Source: Nakamurella panacisegetis (GTDB taxonomy: Bacteria; Actinomycetota; Actinomycetes; Mycobacteriales; Nakamurellaceae). From it: a stretch of 64,000 bases of DNA. Positions within the stretch are counted from its first letter, which is position 1. Each line of letters starts with the position of its first letter. A program made the position numbers and the translations under genes. Under the pieces are notes generated by a model that worked only from the letters and a program-made list of their open reading frames with translations, searched no databases and was not told the DNA's origin. The stretch lies in NCBI RefSeq assembly GCF_900104535.1, contig NZ_LT629710.1, forward strand, positions 1,922,001 to 1,986,000. Direction: 5' to 3'. Positions 53,761-62,400 of this stretch are shown here, in pieces.

Positions 53761-54693
53761 TCAGCCGCTGACCGCCATCAGCTCCCCGCCGTGATACGAG
53801 CAGGCACCGCGCCGTCCGCCGGACATGCTCACCCGCCCGTCGCGACATTCCTCCATGTAGCCCTTTCCATTACTGAAATTGGCGATGCAGTCGAAGAAGG
53901 TGCAGATGTCGGCGGGCGGCGACACCACCACCGGACCGGAGCCGCAGTAGTTGTACCCGTATGGATTGGGCGGTGCGCCGCACAGATCGGTGGTGGCGGC
54001 CGCGGAGGAACTGGACGCGGCCTGGGCCGCAGCCGACGCCGCTGAGGTAGCAGACGCGGCCGACGACGCCGACGCCGCTGAGGTAGCAGACGCGGCCGAC
54101 GACGCCGACGCAGCAGAAGCGGCCGAGGCGGCTGACTCGGCCGAGGACCGGGACACCGCCGCCGACGAGGAGGATGCGGCGACCGCCGCCGCGGACGCCA
54201 CCGCCCGGCTACTGCTGGCCGCTGCCTGCGACTTCGCCGCCGCCGACCGCTGAGCCGCCAGCAGAGCGGCATGGGCCGAAGCCGACGCGGATGACCGGGC
54301 CGCGCGCGACCGAGATGCGGCGGCGCTCGCGGCAATCGCCGCGGTGGCAACAACTGTGGGACTCGCGTCCACTCTCGTGCCGCCGGTGGACGCGTGCGTC
54401 GTCGGTGCGCTGGTCTCGGGCCGACTGGTCGTCGGGGCAGCCGGCTTCGACGAAGCGGAACCGGCGACGACCAGCGGGGCCTGTTGTGCGGCCGCCCGGG
54501 CGACCGGCTCGGCCGTGCCCCCGGTAGGCCCGACGAGGGTGCCGCCCGCGATGAGCATCATGACCGCAACCACCGTCATCACGCCCGCATCTCTGCGGCT
54601 CCGAATGCGAACCCGCTCGAGCCGTCCGCGGATGAGTGCGAGCAGTCCGAGGCCCGCGCCGGCAATTCCGAGAAGAATCAGTATTGCGCCCAT
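53761..54693 (-). CDS. Membrane-anchored Ala/Ser-rich protein with Cys-rich DUF3761-like end
   Basis: The 310-residue protein has two N-terminal hydrophobic helices (ILILLGIAGAGLGLLALI; GVMTVVAVMMLIAGGTLVG), a Thr/Ser/Pro stalk, about 130 residues of Ala/Ser low complexity with a 12-residue tandem repeat (SAASASSAASAT), and a Cys-rich C-terminal domain (DICTFFDCIANFSNGKGYMEECRDGRVSMSGGRRGACSYHGG landmarks). That end resembles DUF3761-type domains, probably disulfide-bonded outside the cell. Role unknown; length will vary between strains because of the repeats. Confidence 0.72.
   Translation of the reverse strand: MGAILILLGIAGAGLGLLALIRGRLERVRIRSRRDAGVMTVVAVMMLIAGGTLVGPTGGTAEPVARAAAQQAPLVVAGSASSKPAAPTTSRPETSAPTTHASTGGTRVDASPTVVATAAIAASAAASRSRAARSSASASAHAALLAAQRSAAAKSQAAASSSRAVASAAAVAASSSSAAVSRSSAESAASAASAASASSAASATSAASASSAASATSAASAAAQAASSSSAAATTDLCGAPPNPYGYNYCGSGPVVVSPPADICTFFDCIANFSNGKGYMEECRDGRVSMSGGRRGACSYHGGELMAVSG
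54035..54106. repeat. Tandem 2 x 36 bp repeat within the Ala/Ser-rich gene
   Basis: Units 54035-54070 and 54071-54106 are identical (each begins GACGCCGCTGAGGTAGC) and code for 12 residues. Confidence 0.85.
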
Positions 54694-54983
54694 GAATTCC
54701 CCTCGTCGGTCCGTAAATGGAACCTCCGGAGTGTGTCAGCAATTGGGGCTCTCCGATCGATTCATACGAGTGAGACTCATACCCGTAAGGCTGGCGTCGC
54801 CGGGCCGAACGGGACCGCGCAACAGGGGCGAGACCCATGTTCGCCGGTCGGGATCACGAGGCGTCCGCTCTTCCTGACCGGGTTCGGTCTGCCGCCGGCG
54901 GATCCGTGGACGCTGATCCCGGGCGGTGCCCGCCGCCGACGAACCGGATGGGCGCGGGACCCCCGACAGCTCACCAAATATGT

Positions 54984-55032
54984 GCAACTCAAGGGTTGCG
55001 GCAAATCCCAGGACATGCAACCATGAAGTTGC
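54984..55032. promoter_or_regulatory. Twin GCAAC-N6-GTTGC operators before SRPBCC-arsR
   Basis: GCAAC-tcaagg-GTTGC (54984-54999) and GCAAC-catgaa-GTTGC (55017-55032) are identical dyads with centres 33 bp apart, 43 bp before the SRPBCC start. They are the probable ArsR operators. The rest of the 381 bp gap (54694-55074) shows nothing else. Confidence 0.6.
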
Positions 55033-55074
55033 AATCGAACCTCGGTTGTCATCCCGTCAACGAGAGGAACCATC

Positions 55075-55554
55075 ATGGAGAGCATGACCACCAACCCGAC
55101 GTCCGTCATCGACGAGAGCGCGTTCAGCGTCCGGCGGACGATCCGCATCGCCGCCCCCGTCGAGAAGGTGTGGACGGCTGTCACCGAGCCGGCGCACATC
55201 TCGAAATGGTTCGGCCAGGCCACTTTCACCGGATCCGGAGTCGGGGCAACCGGCACCCTGGCCTGGCCCGGACACGTGTCGCCGGTGCGGGTGGAGGCGA
55301 TGGACGCGCCGCGCATGGTCGCCTACCGCTGGAGCAATGACGACGCCCTGGGCGAACGGCCGACCCAGGTCGACGACGCCGCCTCGACCGTCTTCACCTT
55401 CACCCTCGAAGAGGTGCCCGGCGGCACTTCGCTCACCGTGGTCGAGACGGGCTTCGACGTCCTGTCCGACCCGGCCGCCGACCTCAAGAGCCACAGTGAG
55501 GGGTGGAACAGCGAGCTGGACAAACTCGTGACCCTGCTCGAGAGCACATCGTGA
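55075..55554 (+). CDS. SRPBCC (AHSA1-type) domain protein
   Basis: A 159-residue START-like protein: RTIRIAAPVEKVWTAVTEPAHISKWFG at the N-terminus, TLAWPGHVSPVRVEAMDAPRMVAYRW and EVPGGTSLTVVETGFDVL follow. GAGAGGAA 6 nt before ATG 55075. It overlaps arsR (GTGA), so the pair is a translationally coupled bicistron of the kind also seen at 8616-9467 with reversed gene order. Confidence 0.9.
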   Translation: MESMTTNPTSVIDESAFSVRRTIRIAAPVEKVWTAVTEPAHISKWFGQATFTGSGVGATGTLAWPGHVSPVRVEAMDAPRMVAYRWSNDDALGERPTQVDDAASTVFTFTLEEVPGGTSLTVVETGFDVLSDPAADLKSHSEGWNSELDKLVTLLESTS

Positions 55555-55868
55555 CGACAAAGGCACTGGTCCCGGTGTTCGCCGCACTCGGGGACGAGAC
55601 CCGGTGGAACATCCTGGCCGCACTCGGCGAGGGCGACGCATCGGCGTCCGCCCTCGCCGGGCGCTTCCCGGTCTCCCGTCAGGCCATCGCCAAGCACCTG
55701 GCCGTCCTGCAGGCGGTCGGGCTGGTCGAGCCGGTCAGAGTGGGCCGTGAGGTGCAGTACCGGGTCATCGGATCCGAACTCAGCGCCACCGCCCGCCAAC
55801 TCGACGCCATCGGCGCCGAGTGGGACCGTCGCCTGGCCCTGATCAAGGAGATCGCCGAAGGTCTGTAG
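55551..55868 (+). CDS. ArsR-family HTH regulator
   Basis: The 105-residue regulator has LGDETRWNILAALGEGDASASALAGRFPVSRQAIAKHLAVLQAVGLVEP (landmarks GDETRWNIL and SRQAIAKHLAVLQ) and a C-terminal dimer helix. There is no metal-binding CxC. GTG 55551 overlaps the SRPBCC stop. It is likely to bind the twin sites at 54984-55032 and repress the pair. Confidence 0.92.
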   Translation: MTTKALVPVFAALGDETRWNILAALGEGDASASALAGRFPVSRQAIAKHLAVLQAVGLVEPVRVGREVQYRVIGSELSATARQLDAIGAEWDRRLALIKEIAEGL

Positions 55869-55970
55869 GTGGTCAGGAATCGAGAAGCACTCCGGGCAAC
55901 AGCTTCCTAGATTGGTTCCGGTCAGCGGTGATCCACCACTCGGGTCACCCACCGAATCGAAGGAGTCGTC

Positions 55971-56309
55971 ATGACCAACCTGGGCATCAAGACCGTCCTG
56001 CACCCCGTCACCGATCTCGACGCGGCCAAGAAGGTGTACGGCGCGCTGCTCGGAATCGAACCCATGGCTGACTCGCCGTACTACGTCGGCTTCGACGTGG
56101 CCGGTCAGCAGATCGGGCTGGTGCCGAACAGCGACATGACCTCGCCGGTGGCCCACTGGCACGTGACCGACATCGAGGAGACGCTGGCCTCGGTCACGGC
56201 GGCCGGCGCGAGGGTCAAGTCGCAACCCAAGGACGTCGGTGGTGGGCGCCTGGTCGCCACCTTCACCGACCCCGACGGCAACGTACTGGGACTCATCCAG
56301 GACCAGTGA
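55971..56309 (+). CDS. VOC family protein
   Basis: A 112-residue glyoxalase-fold protein (KTVLHPVTDLDAAKKVYGALLGIEP, then AHWHVTDIEETLASVTAAGARV and GRLVATFTDPDGNVLGLIQD). The His, Asp/Glu positions of the metal site are partly retained. AAGGAG before ATG 55971. It overlaps the frame of the following AraC gene if that starts at 56306. Confidence 0.9.
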   Translation: MTNLGIKTVLHPVTDLDAAKKVYGALLGIEPMADSPYYVGFDVAGQQIGLVPNSDMTSPVAHWHVTDIEETLASVTAAGARVKSQPKDVGGGRLVATFTDPDGNVLGLIQDQ

Positions 56310-56416
56310 GCACTCCCCACCGCGAGAAGGGGAGTGGCGGCGTGTGTTCCGACCCGGCCCGGCTGCTGATGCTGTCCCGTGTGCGGCCGCCGGTCGCTTG
56401 TGGCAGCATCCGAACG

Positions 56417-56857
56417 GTGATCGGTTCCGCTACCCCACAACGCCTGCGCGATCTCGCCGCGCTGCGTCGTGTCCGGGACCGAATGGACCGGGAGTATGCG
56501 CAGCCCTTGGATGTCGAGGCCCTGGCCGCCGGCGTCCACATGTCGGCCGGGCACCTGAGCCGGGAGTTCAAGCTGGCCTACGGCGAGTCCCCGTACAGCT
56601 ATCTGATGACCCGGCGGATCGAGCGGGCGATGGCGTTGCTGCGTCGCGGCGACATGAGCGTCACTGACGTCTGTTTCGCGGTGGGCTGCTCGTCTTTGGG
56701 TACGTTCAGCACCCGCTTCGCCGAGCTGGTCGGGGTGCCGCCCAGCGTCTACCGGCGCGACAACGCCGGGATGACCGCGGGCATGCCGGCCTGTGTGGAG
56801 AAGCAGGTGACCCGCCCGGTCCGGAACCGGGAGGCCGGCTCGGTCGGCCGAACCTAA
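56417..56857 (+). CDS. AraC-family regulator (short, HTH only)
   Basis: A 146-residue protein consisting mainly of the double HTH: REYAQPLDVEALAAGVHMSAGHLSREFKLAYGESPYSYLMTRRIERAM and VTDVCFAVGCSSLGTFSTRFAELVGVPPSVYR (landmarks MSAGHLSREFK and GCSSLGTFSTRF). The frame is open from GTG 56306, which overlaps the VOC stop, but the residues before 56417 show no family similarity. GTG 56417 (VIGSATPQRLRDLAALRRV) is preferred. It probably controls the VOC genes on both sides. Confidence 0.85.
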   Translation: MIGSATPQRLRDLAALRRVRDRMDREYAQPLDVEALAAGVHMSAGHLSREFKLAYGESPYSYLMTRRIERAMALLRRGDMSVTDVCFAVGCSSLGTFSTRFAELVGVPPSVYRRDNAGMTAGMPACVEKQVTRPVRNREAGSVGRT

Positions 56858-56867
56858 GGTGTCCGGT

Positions 56868-57278
56868 ATGGACATCACGATTCACTCCAGTTTCCTCCCG
56901 CAGGACGACCCGGAAGCGGCGTTGGCCTTCTACCGCGACGCTCTCGGATTCGAGGTCCGGCTGGACGTCGGGTACGAGGGGTTGCGGTGGATCACGGTCG
57001 GCCCCGTCGGCCAGCCCGACACCTCGATCGTGCTGCACCCGCCGGCCATCGAACCGGGCATCACCGACGAGGAACGCCGCACCGTGGTCGAGATGATGGC
57101 CAAGGGCACCTACGGTCGGATCCTCTTGGCCACCGACGATGTCGACGCCACGTTCGAACGGCTGCAGGCCCGCGGGGTGGAGATCGTGCAGGAGCCGATC
57201 GACCAGCCCTACGGGGTGCGGGACTGTGCGCTGCGGGATCCGGCCGGAAATCTGATCCGGCTCCAACAGCGCCCCTGA
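56868..57278 (+). CDS. VOC family protein
   Basis: The 136-residue protein has ITIHSSFLPQDDPEAALAFYRDALGFEVRLDVG, then RILLATDDVDATFERLQARGVEIVQEPIDQPYGVRDCALRDPAGNLIRLQQ, a glyoxalase-fold pair. ATG 56868 lies 11 nt after the AraC stop; AAGG is 8 nt upstream, and TAAGGT at -13 to -8 could also make it leaderless. The function may be antibiotic binding or isomerisation; not assignable. Confidence 0.9.
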   Translation: MDITIHSSFLPQDDPEAALAFYRDALGFEVRLDVGYEGLRWITVGPVGQPDTSIVLHPPAIEPGITDEERRTVVEMMAKGTYGRILLATDDVDATFERLQARGVEIVQEPIDQPYGVRDCALRDPAGNLIRLQQRP

Positions 57279-57281
57279 GAC

Positions 57282-57388
57282 GGCGGCGCTGAAACCGGCC
57301 CCTCACGGACGAAGTCGGTCCGGCCAGAGCGGGGCGGGGCCGACCGGCGGCGCTGAAACGGTCCCTCACGGACGAAGTCGGATCGGCC
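57282..57388. repeat. Two near-identical 43-44 bp direct repeats
   Basis: Copies at 57282-57325 and 57346-57388 (period 64 bp) share GGCGGCGCTGAAAC and CCTCACGGACGAAGTCGG and end in CGGCC. They lie in the 370 bp gap between the VOC gene and the third ECF42 module. They resemble short interspersed repeats; no other copy was noticed in this window. Confidence 0.75.
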
Positions 57389-57441
57389 TGGACAGGGCAC
57401 CCGGCGGCGAGTGATCGGCTCACCGCCGCCGTCACCGAGTT

Positions 57442-57505
57442 ACTGGTCGGTACGTGTGGATTTCTCGTTCGTAGTCGAACGACAATCCCGCACGTACTGG
57501 CCAGT
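57442..57505. repeat. 64 bp imperfect palindrome (long hairpin)
   Basis: Thirty-base arms (left starts ACTGGTCGGTACGTG, right ends CACGTACTGGCCAGT) around TAGT pair at 24 of 30 positions, with some mismatches being G-T. It sits between the direct repeats and the candidate promoter of the third DGPF gene. It could be a structured RNA element, a small mobile remnant or a terminator for the VOC gene. Confidence 0.65.
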
Positions 57506-57571
57506 AGGCTGGCGCATCCAGTGGTGCCGGATTCGCCGGGACGAACCGTCCGCGGGGAATTCTGGCCGCGG

Positions 57572-57598
57572 TGTAGAGATCCGGGCGGCAGCCTCGTC
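57572..57598 (+). promoter_or_regulatory. Candidate ECF42-type promoter
   Basis: TGTAGA (57572-57577), 17 nt, CGTC (57595-57598), then 50 nt to the DGPF gene ATG. It has the same spacing as 2195-2221 and 51641-51667. Confidence 0.5.
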
Positions 57599-57648
57599 CT
57601 CGGGTTGAAGCGCGGCCAACCGAGCCGCTTCTCGGAGAGGATGTCGTC

Positions 57649-58053
57649 ATGCGATACATGCTTCTGCAGGCCTACGGCGCGGTCGAGCTCGAGGACTGCA
57701 CGCCGATGTACGAGTGGGACCCGGCCGACGTGCGGGCCCACATCGACTTCCAGCACAGGCTGAACGCCGAACTGCTGGCCAGTGGAGAACTGGTCGACGC
57801 CCAGGGACTGGCTGGACCGGACCAGGCGAAGTTCGTGGTCTCCGACGGAGTGAACCCGCCGAAGATCATCGACGGGCCGTACCCGGAGTCCAAGGAACTG
57901 CTGGCCGGCTACCGACTGATCGACGTGGAGAGCCTCGACCGGGCCCTGGAGATCGCCGCCCGCAGCTCGGCCGCGCCCGGCCCCGGCGGTGCGGCCATCC
58001 GGCAGCCGATCGAGGTGCGCCAGGTGATGGGCGCCCCCGACCCCGAGGTGTGA
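57649..58053 (+). CDS. YCII-related DGPF-domain protein, ECF42 partner
   Basis: The 134-residue protein begins MRYMLLQAYGAVELEDC and carries IDGPYPESKELLAGYRLID. Compared with the other two it has an insertion before the DGP signature and a longer tail. GAGAGG lies 8 nt upstream of ATG 57649. Its TGA overlaps the sigma factor GTG (GTGA). Confidence 0.9.
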   Translation: MRYMLLQAYGAVELEDCTPMYEWDPADVRAHIDFQHRLNAELLASGELVDAQGLAGPDQAKFVVSDGVNPPKIIDGPYPESKELLAGYRLIDVESLDRALEIAARSSAAPGPGGAAIRQPIEVRQVMGAPDPEV

Positions 58054-59261
58054 ACGTCGACGAGGTCGAGGGCCTGCTCCGTGAACTCGGACCGCGGGCC
58101 CTCGGCGCGGTCGCCCGGCGCTACGGCGGGTTCGCCGACGCCGAGGACGCGGTTCAGGAGGCCATGGTCGCCGCGGCCGTGGAATGGCCGAAGGCGTTGC
58201 CGGACAAGCCGTTGTCGTGGTTGATCCGGGTCGCCTCGCGCCGGCTGGTCGACGAGTACCGCCGCACCGACGCCCGCCGCCGTCGGGAGGAACTGGCGGC
58301 GTCACTGTCCATCCACCGGGACGCCACCCGGGGGCCCGATGAGGAGGTATCAGCCGCTGACGACTCGCTCGTCATGCTGATGTTGTGCTGCGATGACGCC
58401 CTGTCGCCGACGCTCGCGATCCCGTTGACCCTGCGGGCCGTGGCCGGCCTGACCACGCGGGAGATCGCCGCCGCCTACCTGGTCCCGGAGGCGACCATGG
58501 CCCAACGGATCAGCCGGGCCAAGTCGAAACTGCGGGACCGCCGGTTCGAGCTGCCCGCCGATCCGGCGGCTCGGGTGCGGTCGGTCTGCGTCGTCCTCTA
58601 CCTGCTGTTCAACGAGGGCTACACCTCCTCCAGCGGTCCGGATCTGCTCCGGGTCGACCTGACCGGTGAGGCGATCCGGCTGACCCGGATGCTGCACGCC
58701 CAGGTCCCCGATGATCCGGAGGTGGCAGGCCTGTTGGCCATGATGTTGCTGACCGAGGCGCGTCGACCGGCCCGCACTACCGCGGACGGCGCGCTGGTCC
58801 CGCTGGCTCAACAGGACCGTTCCCGCTGGGACCGCGAACTCATCGGCGAGGGGATGCGACTGCTCAACACGACGCTGGCCGTCGGCCGGGTCGGCGAGTA
58901 CCAACTGCTGGCATCGGTGGCCGCCCTGCACGACGAGGCGCCCGGGCACGCCGCCACCCGCTGGCCGGAGATCGCCCTGGCCTACGAGAAACTCGAGCGG
59001 CTGACCGGAAATCCGATGGTCCGGCTCAGTCGTGCGGTCGCCGTGTCCATGACGGACGGACCGGCCACCGGCCTGGCCCTGCTGGCCGATCTCGACCTCC
59101 GGGATTCCCACCGGCTCCACGCGGTTCGGGCCCACCTGTACGAGGAGCTCGGCGATCGTCCGGCCGCGGCGGCCGAGTACGCGGCGGCGGCCGAGCGGAC
59201 GGCCAACGCGCGCGAGCGCGAGTACCTGGTCGAGCAGGCCGCGCGAGTGCGCACGCAATAG
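58050..59261 (+). CDS. ECF sigma factor, ECF42-like
   Basis: The 403-residue protein has region 2 (YGGFADAEDAVQEAMVAAAVEWP; WLIRVASRRLVDEYRRTDARRRR), region 4 (TTREIAAAYLVPEATMAQRISRAKSKLRDRR), the DUF6596-like RSVCVVLYLLFNEGYTSSSG and a TPR-like C-terminus. GTG 58050 overlaps the DGPF stop. This third ECF42-type factor in one window is distinct in sequence from those at 549 and 52037, so they are paralogs, not a recent duplication. Confidence 0.93.
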   Translation: MNVDEVEGLLRELGPRALGAVARRYGGFADAEDAVQEAMVAAAVEWPKALPDKPLSWLIRVASRRLVDEYRRTDARRRREELAASLSIHRDATRGPDEEVSAADDSLVMLMLCCDDALSPTLAIPLTLRAVAGLTTREIAAAYLVPEATMAQRISRAKSKLRDRRFELPADPAARVRSVCVVLYLLFNEGYTSSSGPDLLRVDLTGEAIRLTRMLHAQVPDDPEVAGLLAMMLLTEARRPARTTADGALVPLAQQDRSRWDRELIGEGMRLLNTTLAVGRVGEYQLLASVAALHDEAPGHAATRWPEIALAYEKLERLTGNPMVRLSRAVAVSMTDGPATGLALLADLDLRDSHRLHAVRAHLYEELGDRPAAAAEYAAAAERTANAREREYLVEQAARVRTQ

Positions 59262-59410
59262 GGGGCGCGTCAGCTCCGACGGACGGGGTGGGCCCACGCA
59301 CCGGCCGGTCGATCGCCCGATGCCGCCTCCGTCGTGCAACCTACGGGCCGGGCCTCTCCGTCCTGTCCGTGCGGCGCTGTCCCGGACGGGACAGCCGCGG
59401 GAGGTCGGAC

Positions 59411-62400
59411 ATGACGGAACAGGCTCGGGCACCCCGTCGCCAGGCACGGCGCCGCGTCGGCATTGCCGCGGCACTGGCCATCGCGCTCGTCGGCGCGGTC
59501 GTGTGGATCTCCGGCGACGGACACTCGCCGTCGTCCGCGCCGCCCGGTGCCACGTCCACGCCCGGGGCGAACACGTCCGACGCCGGCCCGGCCGGGGGCG
59601 GTCCGGCCACGCCCGGGAATCCACCCGGTGCCGTGGCCCAACCGGCGGGTCTCCGGTTGAGCGCCGGAAAGGGGCAGCAGCCGGCGGCACCGGTGGCGGT
59701 CGTCAACGGAGATCCGTTGACCGGCCCGCAGATCTCGGCCGTCATCGACCGCCTGCCCTCCTGGACGGGCACGAGCGGCCTGGCCCAACCATTCCGTTGG
59801 CCGCCACAGAGCCTGAAGAAGCCGCAAGCCGGCGACGAGGTCGGCCTCGCCTTCCCGGGCATCAGCAAGCCAACGCCGCAGCCGTCGGTCGCCGGTCCGC
59901 TGCACGTGCTGCGGATGCAACCGCAGGGAGCGGTCTCGGTCGCACCCTTCGCCAGCATCACCTTCGACCAGCCCATGGTGGCCGTCACGACGGTGGGACA
60001 GCTGTCTGCGACCGACGTCCCGGCCACCATCACCCCGAAACTGGCCGGCACCTGGCAATGGATCGGCACCAGCACCCTGCGCTTCACCGCCGACTCGGAC
60101 CAGGTCGATCGGCTGCCGATGGCGACCACCTTCACCGTCACCGTGCCGGCCGGTACCCGCTCGACCACCGGCGGCACCCTGGCGGAGGCCGCCAAGGCCA
60201 CCTTCAGCACGCCGGCTCCGACCGTCACCAGCTTCACGCCGTCCGGGAAGAGCCTTACCCTGCAACCGGTATTCGTGGCCGTGTTCGACCAACGAGTCGA
60301 CCCGGCGGCGGTGCTGGCGCACGTCTCACTCCGGGTGGACGGCGACTCGTGGCCGGTGCGTGCCGCGACGGCCGCCGAGGTGGCGGCCGACACCGGCGCG
60401 GCCTCGGCCGTCAGCGCCGCGGTGGCCGGCCGGACCGTCGCGTTCCGTCCGGCCAAGGCCCTCCCGACCGACGCCGCACTCAGCATCGGCTTCGGCGCCG
60501 GCACGCCCTCGGCCGAAGGGCCGCTGACCACGGCGAAGGATCGGACCTTCACCGGCCAGACCTACACGGCCCTGACCTTGGGCAGCAGCAACTGCGACTA
60601 CGGCAACGGCGTCTGCCAGCCGGGCTCCTCGTTCAACCTCACCTTCACCAACGCCCTGGACGCCAAGGCTTTCGATCCGACTTCCGTGCGGATCAGCCCG
60701 GCCATCCCGGGTGGCGCGACGGTCAGTGCGTCCGGCAATGCGATTGTCGTATCGGGCTCGACGCAGCCGGACACGACCTACACGGTGACCGTGCCGGCCG
60801 GCCTGACCGACACCTTCGGCCAGCACCTGGCTCGACCGGCTGTGGCCACCTTCGTCATCGGCGCCGCGTCCACCCGGTTGGACCCGTTCCCGCAGCCGGT
60901 CACCACGGTGGATCCGATGGTGACGCCGTCCTCGATCTCGGTGAACACGGTCAACCGGAAGGAGTTCCGGGAGCGGGTGTTCCGCGTCTCGGTCGCCGAC
61001 TGGTCCGCCTTCCAGCGGCTCTACCTGGCCACGGCGCAACTGGAGAATCCCCGGACCGTTCCGAACGTGCCCGACTGGCCGGTGCTCGTCGACCGGGTGG
61101 TCAGCGTCGGCGGCGCGAAGAACCGGCTGGTGTCGACGAAACTGGATCTGTCGCAGGCGCTCTCCGGGTCCGGCGCGACCGGACACGTGGTCGTCCTGAT
61201 CGAGCCGACGGAGTCGGAGTCCTTCGACAGCAATACCCTCTGGCAGAACCGGCCGACCATGACCTGGGCCCAATCGACCACCCTCGGCCTGGACGCGCTG
61301 AACGACTCCGCCACGTTGCGGGCCTGGGTCACCGACCTGCGCGACGGCCGCCCCCAGGCCGGCGTCACGGTCGGCCCGATCGGCGACAACGGCCAGGTCG
61401 ACCCGACCGACTCCGCGACCACCGCCGCCGACGGAGTGGCCACGTTGCCGCTGCTGGCCGGCGGGGCGAGTGCTCTGCTGGCCACTGCGGGGAAGCAGAC
61501 GGCGATCCTGCCGTCATCGATGGGGCAGAAGGGCTGGATGAAGCAGCCCGGTCGGGATCAGTTGCTGTGGTTCGTGACCGACGACCGCCAGACCTACCGG
61601 CCCGGCGAGACGGTGTCGGTGAAGGGCTGGGTGCGGCGGCAGGGTGGGGACGTCGCCGCCGCGCTCACTGCCGCCGGCGCACAGTCGGTCGACTACACCG
61701 TGCGGGATGCCTACGGCGTCGTCATCGGGCACGGCACCAGCAAGGTCAGCCGGCTCGGCGGATTCGATCTGACCGCGACCATCCCGAGCGGGGCCAACCT
61801 CGGCACGGCCTCCGTCGAGTTGACCGCGGCCGGCGTGGCGACGCAGGACGGCAACGACTTCAGCCACCCGTTCGACATCGCCGACTTCCGCACCCCCGCC
61901 TTCCAGGTCGACACGCACGCGGACAGCAGCGGCCCCCACGTGGTCGGCGACAACCTGACCGTGGCCACCGACGCCACGTACTACGCGGGCGGGCCCCTGG
62001 CCGACGCCTCGGTGAAGTGGCAGGTGAGGACCGCGTCCGCGACGTACTCGCCGCCGGGATGGGACAACTTCACCTTCGGCCGCTGGACCCCGTGGTGGAC
62101 CGATGCCGCGGTCTCATCGACGGGCGGCATGGAATCGTCCGCGCCGACGGCGTCCTCGATGGGCGGGAAGCCGATCTCGGAGCCCTGCTGCGCACCGGTG
62201 GACCCGAACGCGACGAAGTTCGACACCTTCTCCGGGGTCACCGATTCCGATGGCCATCACTACCTGCAGGTCAAGGTGGGCGATCTGGGCGCCGACTACG
62301 CCGGGCTGCCGGTCACCTTGACCGCGCAGGCCACAGTGACCGATGTCAGCCGCCAGGCCATCGCCGGGACGGCCGACCTGCTGGTCCATCCGGCCGACTA

